Shown here piece by piece: positions 7,919-15,803 of a DNA stretch of 64,000 nt. This DNA is from an uncultured beta proteobacterium (GTDB taxonomy: Bacteria; Pseudomonadota; Gammaproteobacteria; Burkholderiales; Burkholderiaceae): the NCBI GenBank assembly GCA_903867305.1, contig CAIPQU010000156.1, positions 21,693 through 85,692 of the forward strand. The letters run 5' to 3'. Below the pieces are notes generated by a model. The model had not been told where the DNA came from. It ran no database searches and worked only from the letters and a program-made list of their open reading frames with translations. The position numbers and the translations under genes were made by a program. Within the stretch, counting starts at the first letter, position 1. Each line of letters opens with the position of its first letter.

Positions 7919-9010
7919 ATGGATCAGCAAGATAAAAACATACTGAATATTAGTCGAAGAGATTTAATCAAAGGGACGGTTGCTTCGGGTTTACTGATTG
8001 GAAGTCAAGTTCAATCACAAACCCAGGATGCTTCTCCTTTCAGTCCTATTGCCGTTCCAGTACCAATGGCAAAACCGGGTTTGCGTTTAGTGACTTTTGT
8101 TCCAAGTACTAAAGAAAAATCTCGGGTTGGTGTGGTTCTCAATGATGGTCAAGTCGTTGATATTGCGATTGAGGGAAATGGCTCGAAATTAGGTTTTGAC
8201 CCTTATTCCATGCTGTCTCTAATCCATGCTGGTGAAAATGGTCTTGCACAAGTACAGAAAATTGTTTCGCAAGCAATGAAAAAGCGCATGATGCGCCCAC
8301 TCATGAATCAAGTGAAACTTCTTTCACCTATTCCACGTCCACAGAGTAATATTTACGCCGTAGGTTGGAATTACTTAGATCATTTTGAAGAAGGTCGTGA
8401 GGCTAGAGTGGATAACAGTGTTAAAGAGTATCCCAAAAATCCAGTCTTTTTTACTAAGGGTGTTTATACGATGAATGGTCCTTTTGATCCAATTCCGTAT
8501 GATGCCTCGAATTCTCCGCAAGCGGACTGGGAAGTTGAGCTTGCACTCATCATTGGTAAGACAGGAAAAAATATTTCAGAAGATAAAGCCATGGATTATG
8601 TCTATGGTTATTCAGTCTATAACGACACGACTTTGCGTGATGTTCAGCAAAAGCGCCATAGTGGCCAATGGTTTAAAGGAAAAAGTATTGATGGATATGG
8701 CCCTATGGGCCCGTGGATTATGACTGCTAATGCGGTTGATTTAGTTAGTTTACGCTTGATTTGCCGTGTCAATGGGGTTGAAAAACAAAATGGCTCCTAC
8801 AAACAGATGTTCTTTAAGATACCGAGCATTATTGCTGAGTTATCCCGTGGGTTGACGCTTGAAGCAGGAGATATCATTGCCACAGGAACGCCCCCTGGCG
8901 TTGGATTTAGCCGTAAACCTCCAGAGTTTTTAAAACCAGGCGATGTGCTGGAGTCTGAAGTCACTGGAATTGGACTCATTCGTAACCCGATTAAGAATGA
9001 ATTTTCGTAA
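7919..9010 (+). CDS. FAH-family hydrolase with a Tat-type signal sequence
   Basis: A 363-residue fumarylacetoacetate-hydrolase-fold protein. The C-terminal domain is well kept: IYAVGWNYLDHFEEG (metal-site region), NPVFFTKG, DWEVELALIIGKTGKNI, GKSIDGYGPMGPW and IIATGTPPGVGF. The N-terminus carries SRRDLIKG followed by a hydrophobic stretch and a polar SQTQ region, the layout of a twin-arginine signal. Export would be unusual for this mostly cytoplasmic family. An ATG at 7892 overlaps the xdhC stop, but AAGGAG 8 bases before the ATG at 7919 decides the start. Relatives hydrolyse or decarboxylate 2-keto acids from aromatic breakdown; the substrate here is unknown. Confidence 0.85.
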   Translation: MDQQDKNILNISRRDLIKGTVASGLLIGSQVQSQTQDASPFSPIAVPVPMAKPGLRLVTFVPSTKEKSRVGVVLNDGQVVDIAIEGNGSKLGFDPYSMLSLIHAGENGLAQVQKIVSQAMKKRMMRPLMNQVKLLSPIPRPQSNIYAVGWNYLDHFEEGREARVDNSVKEYPKNPVFFTKGVYTMNGPFDPIPYDASNSPQADWEVELALIIGKTGKNISEDKAMDYVYGYSVYNDTTLRDVQQKRHSGQWFKGKSIDGYGPMGPWIMTANAVDLVSLRLICRVNGVEKQNGSYKQMFFKIPSIIAELSRGLTLEAGDIIATGTPPGVGFSRKPPEFLKPGDVLESEVTGIGLIRNPIKNEFS

Positions 9011-9052
9011 TATACATATTTCTTTTGATTCTAGATGAATGATGAAACTGCC

Positions 9053-9058
9053 TATAAA
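9053..9058 (+). promoter_or_regulatory. Possible -10 box upstream of the sox genes
   Basis: TATAAA lies 31 bases before the chosen soxY start in the 79-base gap after the FAH-family gene. The -35 region at the right spacing is poor, so this is only a tentative promoter for soxYZAXB. Confidence 0.3.
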
Positions 9059-9089
9059 ATAGGACTATAGTTTGAATGTAAAGGTTGAT

Positions 9090-9542
9090 ATGAACCAGCA
9101 GCGCAGAAAATTACTCAAGTACTCCGCCATCTTTGGATTAATGGCATCCGTTGGTTTGATTACTGAGTCCCAAGCCGCAGAGTGGAATAAGTCAGCCTTT
9201 GAAGGCAAAAGCTTAGAGGATGTCTTCAAAGTATTGAATACCGCTACCCCCGAAAAATCTGCCGCTATTACCTTTAACACTCCTGATATCGCTGAAAATG
9301 GTGCCGTTGTCCCTATCAGTATTTCCTCGAGCTTGAAGGTAGAGCAGATGGCTGTTTTAGTTGATAAAAATCCAAACACTTTAGCGGCCCACTTTTTTTT
9401 CCCAACGGGGACTGAGCCATTTGTTACTTCGCGTATCAAAATGGCACAAACTTCCAATGTTTATGCTTTAGTCAAAGCTGAAGGTAAATGGTTGATGGTT
9501 GTTAAAGAGATTAAAGTCACTTTAGGTGGTTGTGGTGGTTAA
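9090..9542 (+). CDS. soxY: Thiosulfate-oxidation carrier subunit SoxY
   Basis: A 150-residue secreted protein. An N-terminal signal (QQRRKLLKYSAIFGLMAS, ending near ESQAA) is followed by a beta-sandwich domain. The protein ends in the diagnostic GGCGG tail, whose Cys148 carries the sulfur substrate as a covalent adduct. SoxY pairs with SoxZ in the periplasm and swings the bound sulfur between SoxXA and SoxB. An in-frame TTG at 9072 exists, but the ATG at 9090 has AAGG 5 bases upstream and gives a normal signal peptide. It is the first gene of the sox cluster. Confidence 0.95.
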   Translation: MNQQRRKLLKYSAIFGLMASVGLITESQAAEWNKSAFEGKSLEDVFKVLNTATPEKSAAITFNTPDIAENGAVVPISISSSLKVEQMAVLVDKNPNTLAAHFFFPTGTEPFVTSRIKMAQTSNVYALVKAEGKWLMVVKEIKVTLGGCGG

Positions 9543-9582
9543 TTCACCATCATATTGTTAGAAACTTTTATAAGGATTCAAT

Positions 9583-9891
9583 ATGGCAGATCCCATGCGT
9601 TTAAGAGCCACTGAAAAAGATGGGGTGGTTGACGTAAAAATACTTATGCGTCATGACATGGAGACGGGGCTGCGCAAAGATGCGAATGGAAAAGTCATTC
9701 CTGCTTGGTTTATTACGCTACTGAATATTCAAGCACAAGGCAAGGATGTTTTTAATGCACAATTTGGCTCTGCGGTATCCAAAGATCCTTTTTTGAACTT
9801 TAAATATAAGGGTGCAAAAGGTGATCGATTAGTGGTGAGTTGGGTCGATTCAAAAGGTGATAAACGTACCGATGAATTGCTTGTTTCTTAA
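9583..9891 (+). CDS. soxZ: Thiosulfate-oxidation protein SoxZ
   Basis: A 102-residue protein without a signal peptide; SoxZ is normally exported in complex with SoxY. It matches the family from end to end: MADPMRLRATEKDGVVDVKILMRHDMETG at the start, then IPAWFITLLNI, the conserved FNAQFGSAVSKDPFLNFKY and a final strand with DELLVS. It is the structural partner of SoxY in the carrier complex. It lies 40 bases after soxY and 18 bases before soxA. Confidence 0.95.
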   Translation: MADPMRLRATEKDGVVDVKILMRHDMETGLRKDANGKVIPAWFITLLNIQAQGKDVFNAQFGSAVSKDPFLNFKYKGAKGDRLVVSWVDSKGDKRTDELLVS

Positions 9892-9909
9892 TTGTTCAAG
9901 CATAAGATC

Positions 9910-10722
9910 ATGAATCAATCATCCTCCTTATTTTTTCGGTTGATGGTTTTTGTGCTGATGCTCAGTAGTTCTTGTTCATCGTTTTCGCAGAGCACGGCGG
10001 ATGATATTGCAAGGTATCGCGAGATGATTGCTGATGGCAATCCTTCTGAGCTCTATGAAATGGCTGGCGAAGAATTATGGAAAAAGCCTACAGGCCCTCT
10101 CAATGGCACTCTAGAGAAATGCGACTTGGGTTTAGGGCCTGGAGTGGTGGACGCTGCTGCATCGCAGTTGCCCAAATATTTTAAAGATACCAACCGAGTT
10201 CAAGATCTAGAGTCCCGACTCATGACCTGTATAGAAAAATATCATGGAGTATTGACCAAAGATATTGTTGATGCCAAGTTTGGTGTAGGGCCCAAAAAGG
10301 ATATGGACGCTTTAGTAGCTTATGTCGTGACACATTCTAAAGGTCAAAAAGTTAAAGTGAGTATTGCTCATCCTAAAGAAAAAGCGATGTATGAGATGGG
10401 TAAAAAAGCTTTTTATTATCAAGCTGGGCCGTTTGATTTTTCTTGTGCTTCTTGTCATGGGGTTGGTAATCGTCGGATTCGTTTACAAGATTTACCGAAT
10501 TTAACAACGCGTGAAGGCGCAATTGCTGGTTGGGGAAGTTGGCCGGCTTACCGAGTTTCGAGTGGTCAGTTTTGGACCATGCAACAACGTCTCAATGATT
10601 GCTTTAGGCAGCAACGTTTACCTTTTCCGATTTATGGCTCTGAGGTCACCATTGCGCTATCCATGTATATGGCCTTCAATGCAAATGGCGGTGAGATACA
10701 GACGCCGGGCTTAAAAAGATGA
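9910..10722 (+). CDS. soxA: L-cysteine S-thiosulfotransferase subunit SoxA (single-haem type)
   Basis: A 270-residue secreted c-type cytochrome subunit that, with SoxX, attaches thiosulfate to the Cys of SoxY. A signal peptide ends around CSSFSQ. One haem-binding CASCH is present at Cys179-His183. The active-site Cys ligand lies in LNDCFRQQRLPFP (Cys231). The first CXXCH of two-haem SoxA proteins is missing; the equivalent region reads LEKCDLGLGPG, so this is a one-haem SoxA. A TTG at 9892 is a possible earlier start, but the ATG at 9910 gives a better signal peptide. The stop overlaps the soxX start by four bases. Confidence 0.93.
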   Translation: MNQSSSLFFRLMVFVLMLSSSCSSFSQSTADDIARYREMIADGNPSELYEMAGEELWKKPTGPLNGTLEKCDLGLGPGVVDAAASQLPKYFKDTNRVQDLESRLMTCIEKYHGVLTKDIVDAKFGVGPKKDMDALVAYVVTHSKGQKVKVSIAHPKEKAMYEMGKKAFYYQAGPFDFSCASCHGVGNRRIRLQDLPNLTTREGAIAGWGSWPAYRVSSGQFWTMQQRLNDCFRQQRLPFPIYGSEVTIALSMYMAFNANGGEIQTPGLKR

Positions 10723-11348
10723 TCATTACTAAAATCTATCGCTATGCGATATTCATCATTTGTACTTTTTCCGTATTGAGTTCGGCGCAAGCACAAAAAA
10801 AATCTGATTCTTCTTTTCAGCAGATGATGCAGGATAGTTTTCGCACGGAAGGAAGTGCAAGCATTGATCGTATTCAGCAAGATATTACCCAACAATTTTG
10901 TTCTGATCCTGCACTCATCAAAAGTAAAACGGGTGAGCGCAAGGCTGTAGAGATTCAAAAATGGAATTTGGCAACGATACAAGCCCCTATGGATGGAAAA
11001 TATCTTGGGGATTGGAAGAGTGGAGAGGCGATTGCCCAAAGTGGTCGAGGTGTTACTTGGTCAGATACGAGCGCTACAGCGAATGGTGGAGGTTGTTATA
11101 ACTGTCATCAGATTGATCAAAAAGAAATTTCTTATGGGACCATTGGACCATCTCTTTGGAACTACGGAAAAATTCGTGGAAATTCTCAAGAGATGCTTCA
11201 ATATACATGGAATCGTATTAATAATTCCAAGGCTTATAACGCCTGCAGCAATATGCCTCGCTTTGGACACTTCAAAGTTTTGTCAGAAAAACAAATTCAA
11301 GACCTCATGGCTTTACTTTTGGACCCTCAGTCCCCGGTCAATCAATAG
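10719..11348 (+). CDS. soxX: Thiosulfate-oxidation cytochrome c SoxX
   Basis: A 209-residue periplasmic cytochrome c. The signal peptide ends near SSAQAQ. Haem is bound by CYNCH at Cys126-His130, and the likely Met ligand is in NMPRFGH near the C-terminus. SoxX accepts electrons released when SoxA couples thiosulfate to SoxYZ and passes them to the respiratory chain. The segment before the haem (GKYLGDWKSGEAIAQSG) is typical of longer SoxX proteins. The start codon overlaps the soxA stop, so the two subunits are translationally coupled. Confidence 0.95.
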   Translation: MIITKIYRYAIFIICTFSVLSSAQAQKKSDSSFQQMMQDSFRTEGSASIDRIQQDITQQFCSDPALIKSKTGERKAVEIQKWNLATIQAPMDGKYLGDWKSGEAIAQSGRGVTWSDTSATANGGGCYNCHQIDQKEISYGTIGPSLWNYGKIRGNSQEMLQYTWNRINNSKAYNACSNMPRFGHFKVLSEKQIQDLMALLLDPQSPVNQ

Positions 11349-11356
11349 GTACATTC

Positions 11357-13063
11357 ATGACTCTTCCTCGCCGTGAGTTTTTAAAAACTTTGGCAATAGC
11401 ATCTGCTGGTGGGCTTGGGTTGCATACTGATTTTTCATTAGCCCAGAAATCAGCTACTGCATTTTATGATTTACCTGCTTATGGTAATGTCCATCTATTG
11501 CACTTTACCGATTGTCATGCGCAATTGCTCCCTATCTATTTTCGTGAGCCTAGCGTTAATATTGGTGCTGGCCCATCATTTGGTAAGACACCACACTTAG
11601 TTGGCGAGGCATTTTTAAAAGCAAATGGGGTTACTCCGCACTCTAGAGATGCTTACGCATTTACGCATCTGAACTTTACGCAAGCAGCTAAAACTTACGG
11701 CCAACTTGGTGGTTTTGCTCATCTCTCCACGCTGATTCAACAATTAAAAGTGACTCGTCCAGGGGCTCTTCTTTTAGATGGGGGAGACACATGGCAGGGG
11801 TCAGCGACTGCATTGTGGACCAAAGGGCAAGATATGGTCCAAGCTTCTTTAGCCTTGGGTGTGGATATCATGACAGCACATTGGGAGATGACGCTGGGTG
11901 AACAGCGCGTCATGGAAATTATCCAAAAGGATTTCAAAAATAAGCTTGAGTTTTTAGCGCAAAATATTAAAACCTCAGACTTTGGAGATGAGGTTTTTCC
12001 TGCCTATAGCTTACGTTACATGAATGGTGTCTGCGTTGCTATTATTGGTCAAGCATTTCCTTATACACCGATTGCTAATCCTGGATATTTAATTCCTCAT
12101 TGGACCTTTGGCATTCAGGAAGAACATTTACAAAAAACGATCGATGAAGTAAAAGCTAAAGGCGCCAAACTCGTCGTGCTTTTATCGCATAACGGAATGG
12201 ATGTTGATTTAAAGTTAGCTTCTAGGGTTCGAGGTTTGCATGCAATTTTGGGCGGACATACTCATGACGGTGTGCCTGTTCCTGTTCATGTGAAAAACCC
12301 AGGAGGTCTCACACTTGTTACGAATGCTGGCTCCAATGGAAAGTATTTAGGTGTATTAGATGTAGAAGTTAAGAGTTCTGAGCCGACGGGATTTCGTTAT
12401 AAATTGTTACCGATTTTTTCAAACTTGATTGCTCCTGATCCATCGATGGCCACTCTCATCCAGAAAATCAGGCAGCCGTATGCGAAACAATTACAAGAAA
12501 AACTCGCTGTTACGAATGATCTCTTATACCGTAGAGGTAACTTTAATGGTAGTTTTGACCAAGTGATCTTAGATAGTTTAATGGCACAGAAAAATACTCA
12601 AATTGCTTTTTCACCAGGTTTTCGGTGGGGGACGACGGTATTACCAGGGCAGGCAATTACCATGGAAAACCTCATGGATCAAACGGCGATTACTTACCCA
12701 AATACGACAGTCAATGATCTAACAGGGCAAACGATTAAAGAGATCTTAGAAGACGTTGCTGATAATCTATTTCATCCAGACCCCTATTATCAACAAGGCG
12801 GAGATATGGTTCGCGTCGGTGGTTTGCAATATACGATAGAGCCAACTGCACGCATGGGGCAGCGTATATCTGAGATGCGCTTGAATGGTCAATTGATTGA
12901 TGCCCATAAAACCTATAAAGTCGCCGGTTGGGCTGGCGTGAGTGAAGCCGCCAGAGATCAAGGTGGTGAGCCGATTTGGGATCTTGTGGCGAGGCATTTG
13001 CGAGAGGTGAAGACGATATCAAGCCTCAAACCACTTCAGCCAATCATTAAGGGTAGATCCTGA
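11357..13063 (+). CDS. soxB: Thiosulfohydrolase SoxB
   Basis: A 568-residue enzyme of full family length. A twin-arginine signal (PRREFLKTLAIASAGGLGL) directs it to the periplasm. The metallophosphoesterase core shows the metal ligands in HFTDCHAQL, LLDGGDTWQGS, LLSHNGMDVD and ILGGHTHDG. The C-terminal 5'-nucleotidase-like domain follows from about residue 390. SoxB releases sulfate from the SoxY-bound S-thiosulfonate using two manganese ions. It starts 8 bases after soxX and is the last catalytic gene of the local soxYZAXB set. With soxCD absent from the window, the second sulfane atom would have to be processed another way. Confidence 0.96.
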   Translation: MTLPRREFLKTLAIASAGGLGLHTDFSLAQKSATAFYDLPAYGNVHLLHFTDCHAQLLPIYFREPSVNIGAGPSFGKTPHLVGEAFLKANGVTPHSRDAYAFTHLNFTQAAKTYGQLGGFAHLSTLIQQLKVTRPGALLLDGGDTWQGSATALWTKGQDMVQASLALGVDIMTAHWEMTLGEQRVMEIIQKDFKNKLEFLAQNIKTSDFGDEVFPAYSLRYMNGVCVAIIGQAFPYTPIANPGYLIPHWTFGIQEEHLQKTIDEVKAKGAKLVVLLSHNGMDVDLKLASRVRGLHAILGGHTHDGVPVPVHVKNPGGLTLVTNAGSNGKYLGVLDVEVKSSEPTGFRYKLLPIFSNLIAPDPSMATLIQKIRQPYAKQLQEKLAVTNDLLYRRGNFNGSFDQVILDSLMAQKNTQIAFSPGFRWGTTVLPGQAITMENLMDQTAITYPNTTVNDLTGQTIKEILEDVADNLFHPDPYYQQGGDMVRVGGLQYTIEPTARMGQRISEMRLNGQLIDAHKTYKVAGWAGVSEAARDQGGEPIWDLVARHLREVKTISSLKPLQPIIKGRS

Positions 13064-13106
13064 ATTTCTGAATTGCTTTTTAAAAACTACTTGGAAGGGT
13101 ATTTTT

Positions 13107-13547
13107 ATGAAAATGTTTAAAAAATGCATAGGTATGACTTGTATCGTTTTGTGTACATTTTTTCATTACCAAGTTCTTGCTCAAACACAAGTAACTCAAG
13201 TGGTTTATCACATTGATGATACTCAAGTACAGGGCTTAAAAGGATTGCGTAATCTTCGAAACCATTTAGATGCTTCTCCGAGTACCAAGATCATTGTGGT
13301 GACACATGCCAATGGCGTTGATCTTTTGATGGAAGGTGCAAAAGATCAAAAAAATCAGATTGAGTATGCACCTTTGATTGCAGATCTCAAATCCCGTGGT
13401 ATTCGATTTGAAGTCTGCGAAATTACTTTAAAAAATCGTGGGCTTAAAAAAGAAGCATTTATTTTAGATGCTGACTATACGCCATCGGGCGTTGTTCGAA
13501 TCGCTGATTTACAAGCGAGAGAACATTATGCATATATTAAACCTTGA
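13107..13547 (+). CDS. Secreted DsrE-like protein
   Basis: A 146-residue protein with a signal peptide ending near YQVLAQ and a domain resembling the DsrE/DsrF-like fold: VVYHIDD, LRNLRNHLDASPSTKIIVVTHANGVDLLM, LKSRGIRFEVCEITL. DsrE-family proteins are often linked to sulfur transfer. The single Cys in FEVCEITLKNRG sits where active DsrE-type proteins carry theirs. GAAGGG lies 7 bases before the ATG. Placed 43 bases after soxB, it could receive or shuttle sulfane sulfur in the periplasm, but that role is inference. Confidence 0.75.
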   Translation: MKMFKKCIGMTCIVLCTFFHYQVLAQTQVTQVVYHIDDTQVQGLKGLRNLRNHLDASPSTKIIVVTHANGVDLLMEGAKDQKNQIEYAPLIADLKSRGIRFEVCEITLKNRGLKKEAFILDADYTPSGVVRIADLQAREHYAYIKP

Positions 13548-14900
13548 TTAACGCATACCTAATTGATAGAGGATGAGCCCTATGAGGGCACAGCCGAAAA
13601 TAATACGCAGGATACTTTGCTTATAACGAATCAAAGCAAAGCTTGAAGCAATCATGAGGGTGGCTGCCACGATCATATGTTGCCAAAACAAGCCGCTAAC
13701 AAGATTTTCAGGGAATAGGGTATGTAAGGCAAAAAATAGAGCTAGGCTTGCAATGACACCGACTACAGCGCAAGTAATACCATTAAGGATCGGTAAGAGA
13801 CGTAATTCTTGACGGGTAGATTCGATGAGTGGTCCACCTAAAAAAATCAAGCTAAAGGACGGTAAAAAGATAAACCAACTAACGACAATACCTCCAAAAA
13901 TGCCAGACCATATTTTTGAGTTCAACAATAATTCATGGGTGAAGGAAGCCACAAACCCCACAAAAGTTACAACAATAATTAAGGGACCTGGGGTGGTTTC
14001 CCCAAGTGCTAAACCATCCATCATTTGCGCTGTAGTGAGCCAATGAAAATGCCCCACAGTTTCCTGAAAGACATAGGGTAAAACTGCATAGGCACCACCA
14101 AATGTAAGCAAAGCTGCTTTTGTAAAAAACCAAGCTAGTTGTGTAAAGACCGAGGATTTACCAAAGTAATACATCAATAATCCGAAGGGGATTCCCCAAG
14201 CTAGTAGGGAAAAAAATAATACCTTGAGAATTTGTTTTGTACTGAAATAGGTATGTGCTAACTGCATTGAATCATCATCGATGATGGCAGGAAGGTGTTC
14301 CAATTTTTTGTTTGAAGATCCATGTGTATTTGATGGAGTCTCCATCAGAGCTGGATTTTTTCGGTGGGCCAAAAAGCCAATGAGTCCAGCCCCAATAATA
14401 ATGACTGGGAAGGGGGCATGTATCAAGATTGCGCCAAATGCACCAAATGCCAAAGCAAAATGAAGTGGTTTTTTCAGAATTCGTTGACTAATTCGATAAC
14501 CTGCGGCGATCACTATCGCCGTCACTGCAGGTTTTATCCCTAAAAAAATACCTTCGATGACTGGAGTATGTCCAAATGTGACATATATCAGGGATAAAAA
14601 AATTAGTAATAAAATCGCTGGAAAGACAAATAAAAAACCTGCGATGATTCCGCCAATAGTCCGGTGTAACAGCCATCCCATATAAATGACTAATTGCAAT
14701 GCTTCTGGTCCTGGCAAAAGCATGCAATAGTTCAATGCATGTAAAAAACGTTTTTCTGAGATCCATTGTTTATTTTCGACAAGTTCTTGGTGAACTGTTG
14801 CAATTTGTCCCGCAGGTCCGCCAAAACTAATAAATCCAAGCTTGAACCAAAATAAAACTGCCTCCCGAAAGGAGGCATTAGGTACTATATTGTTTGTCAT
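13548..14900 (-). CDS. chrA: Chromate transporter, ChrA (CHR) family
   Basis: A 450-residue integral membrane protein of the long, two-domain CHR family. Each half has the family signature: FWFKLGFISFGGPAGQIA with LPGPEALQLVIYMGWL in the N half, and FFTKAALLTFGGAYAVLPYV with LGETTPGPLIIVVTFVGFVA in the C half. About ten to twelve hydrophobic segments are present, with a polar linker (residues roughly 188-218) between halves. Members expel chromate or exchange sulfate and chromate. It begins 4 bases after the fabI stop on the same strand, so the two are probably co-transcribed. A sulfate-related role beside the sox genes is possible but unproven. Confidence 0.88.
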   Translation of the reverse strand: MTNNIVPNASFREAVLFWFKLGFISFGGPAGQIATVHQELVENKQWISEKRFLHALNYCMLLPGPEALQLVIYMGWLLHRTIGGIIAGFLFVFPAILLLIFLSLIYVTFGHTPVIEGIFLGIKPAVTAIVIAAGYRISQRILKKPLHFALAFGAFGAILIHAPFPVIIIGAGLIGFLAHRKNPALMETPSNTHGSSNKKLEHLPAIIDDDSMQLAHTYFSTKQILKVLFFSLLAWGIPFGLLMYYFGKSSVFTQLAWFFTKAALLTFGGAYAVLPYVFQETVGHFHWLTTAQMMDGLALGETTPGPLIIVVTFVGFVASFTHELLLNSKIWSGIFGGIVVSWFIFLPSFSLIFLGGPLIESTRQELRLLPILNGITCAVVGVIASLALFFALHTLFPENLVSGLFWQHMIVAATLMIASSFALIRYKQSILRIIFGCALIGLILYQLGMR

Positions 14901-14904
14901 TGAT

Positions 14905-15690
14905 TTATTGAACGATCATGCCACCTACAACTTGGCTAAACCCAGCATCCACATAAGTGATTTCACCGGTAATCCCACCCGCCAAATCAGACATAAAAAA
15001 AGCTGCAGCGTTACCGACGTCATCGATGGTGACATTTCGGCGAAGGGGAGCATTTTTTTCGACGCTTTCCAAAATTTTGCCAAAGTCTTTGATTCCACTT
15101 GCCGCTAATGTCTTAATTGGACCAGCAGAAATGCCATTTACACGAATTCCTTTGCCACCTAAAGACTGCGCTAAGTAACGAACACTAGCTTCTAAGGATG
15201 CTTTGGCTAAACCCATCGTATTGTAGTTTGGCACGACACGGATTGATCCTAAATACGTTAGGGTCAACAGAGCGGCCTGAGGAGAGAGCATTGGTAGTGC
15301 AGCTTTAGCCATGGCGGGGAAGCTATAAGCAGATATATCATGAGCAATATGGAAGGCTTCACGGCTCAATCCTTCGATAAAATCGCCCATAATGGCCTCT
15401 TTGGGCGCAAACCCAATAGAATGAACAAAACCATCAAATTGTGGCCATGTTTTACCTAAATCAGTAAAAAGTTGGCTAATCTGTTCATCGCTACTCACAT
15501 CACAGTCAAAGATGAGTTGACTGTTAAATTCAGCAGCAAAATCCGTAATACGCTCTTTAAAACGCTCACTTACATAAGTAAAAGCTAGTTCAGCGCCTTC
15601 TCTATGGCAAGCCTTCGCAATACCATAAGCGATGGATCGATTGGATAAAACTCCTGTAATAAGAATTTTTTTACCGGTTAAAAAACCCAT
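14905..15690 (-). CDS. fabI: Enoyl-[acyl-carrier-protein] reductase (NADH)
   Basis: A 261-residue short-chain-dehydrogenase-fold enzyme that performs the last reduction of each fatty-acid elongation cycle. The FabI pattern is clear: [22 protein letters not shown] for NADH binding, [10 protein letters not shown], and the catalytic tyrosines and lysine in [20 protein letters not shown]. The C-terminus ends in [17 protein letters not shown]. The frame extends upstream to 15747, but AAGGAAATAAAA directly before the ATG at 15690 and the standard MGFLTGKK opening decide the start. It diverges from the yejA-like gene. Confidence 0.95.
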   Translation of the reverse strand: MGFLTGKKILITGVLSNRSIAYGIAKACHREGAELAFTYVSERFKERITDFAAEFNSQLIFDCDVSSDEQISQLFTDLGKTWPQFDGFVHSIGFAPKEAIMGDFIEGLSREAFHIAHDISAYSFPAMAKAALPMLSPQAALLTLTYLGSIRVVPNYNTMGLAKASLEASVRYLAQSLGGKGIRVNGISAGPIKTLAASGIKDFGKILESVEKNAPLRRNVTIDDVGNAAAFFMSDLAGGITGEITYVDAGFSQVVGGMIVQ

Positions 15691-15803
15691 TTTTATTTCC
15701 TTATGAAAATGAAGAGTAATGTAATTATTACAAAATCTTGGATGCAAACTACAATTGTGTCATACCTAATGTGAATGACTAGAAGTAAGATAAACTCTCA
15801 GCA

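Noticed and set aside
9065..9457. 130-residue minus-strand frame opposite soxY
   Set aside because: It lies entirely over soxY, which is recognised by its GGCGG tail and signal peptide.
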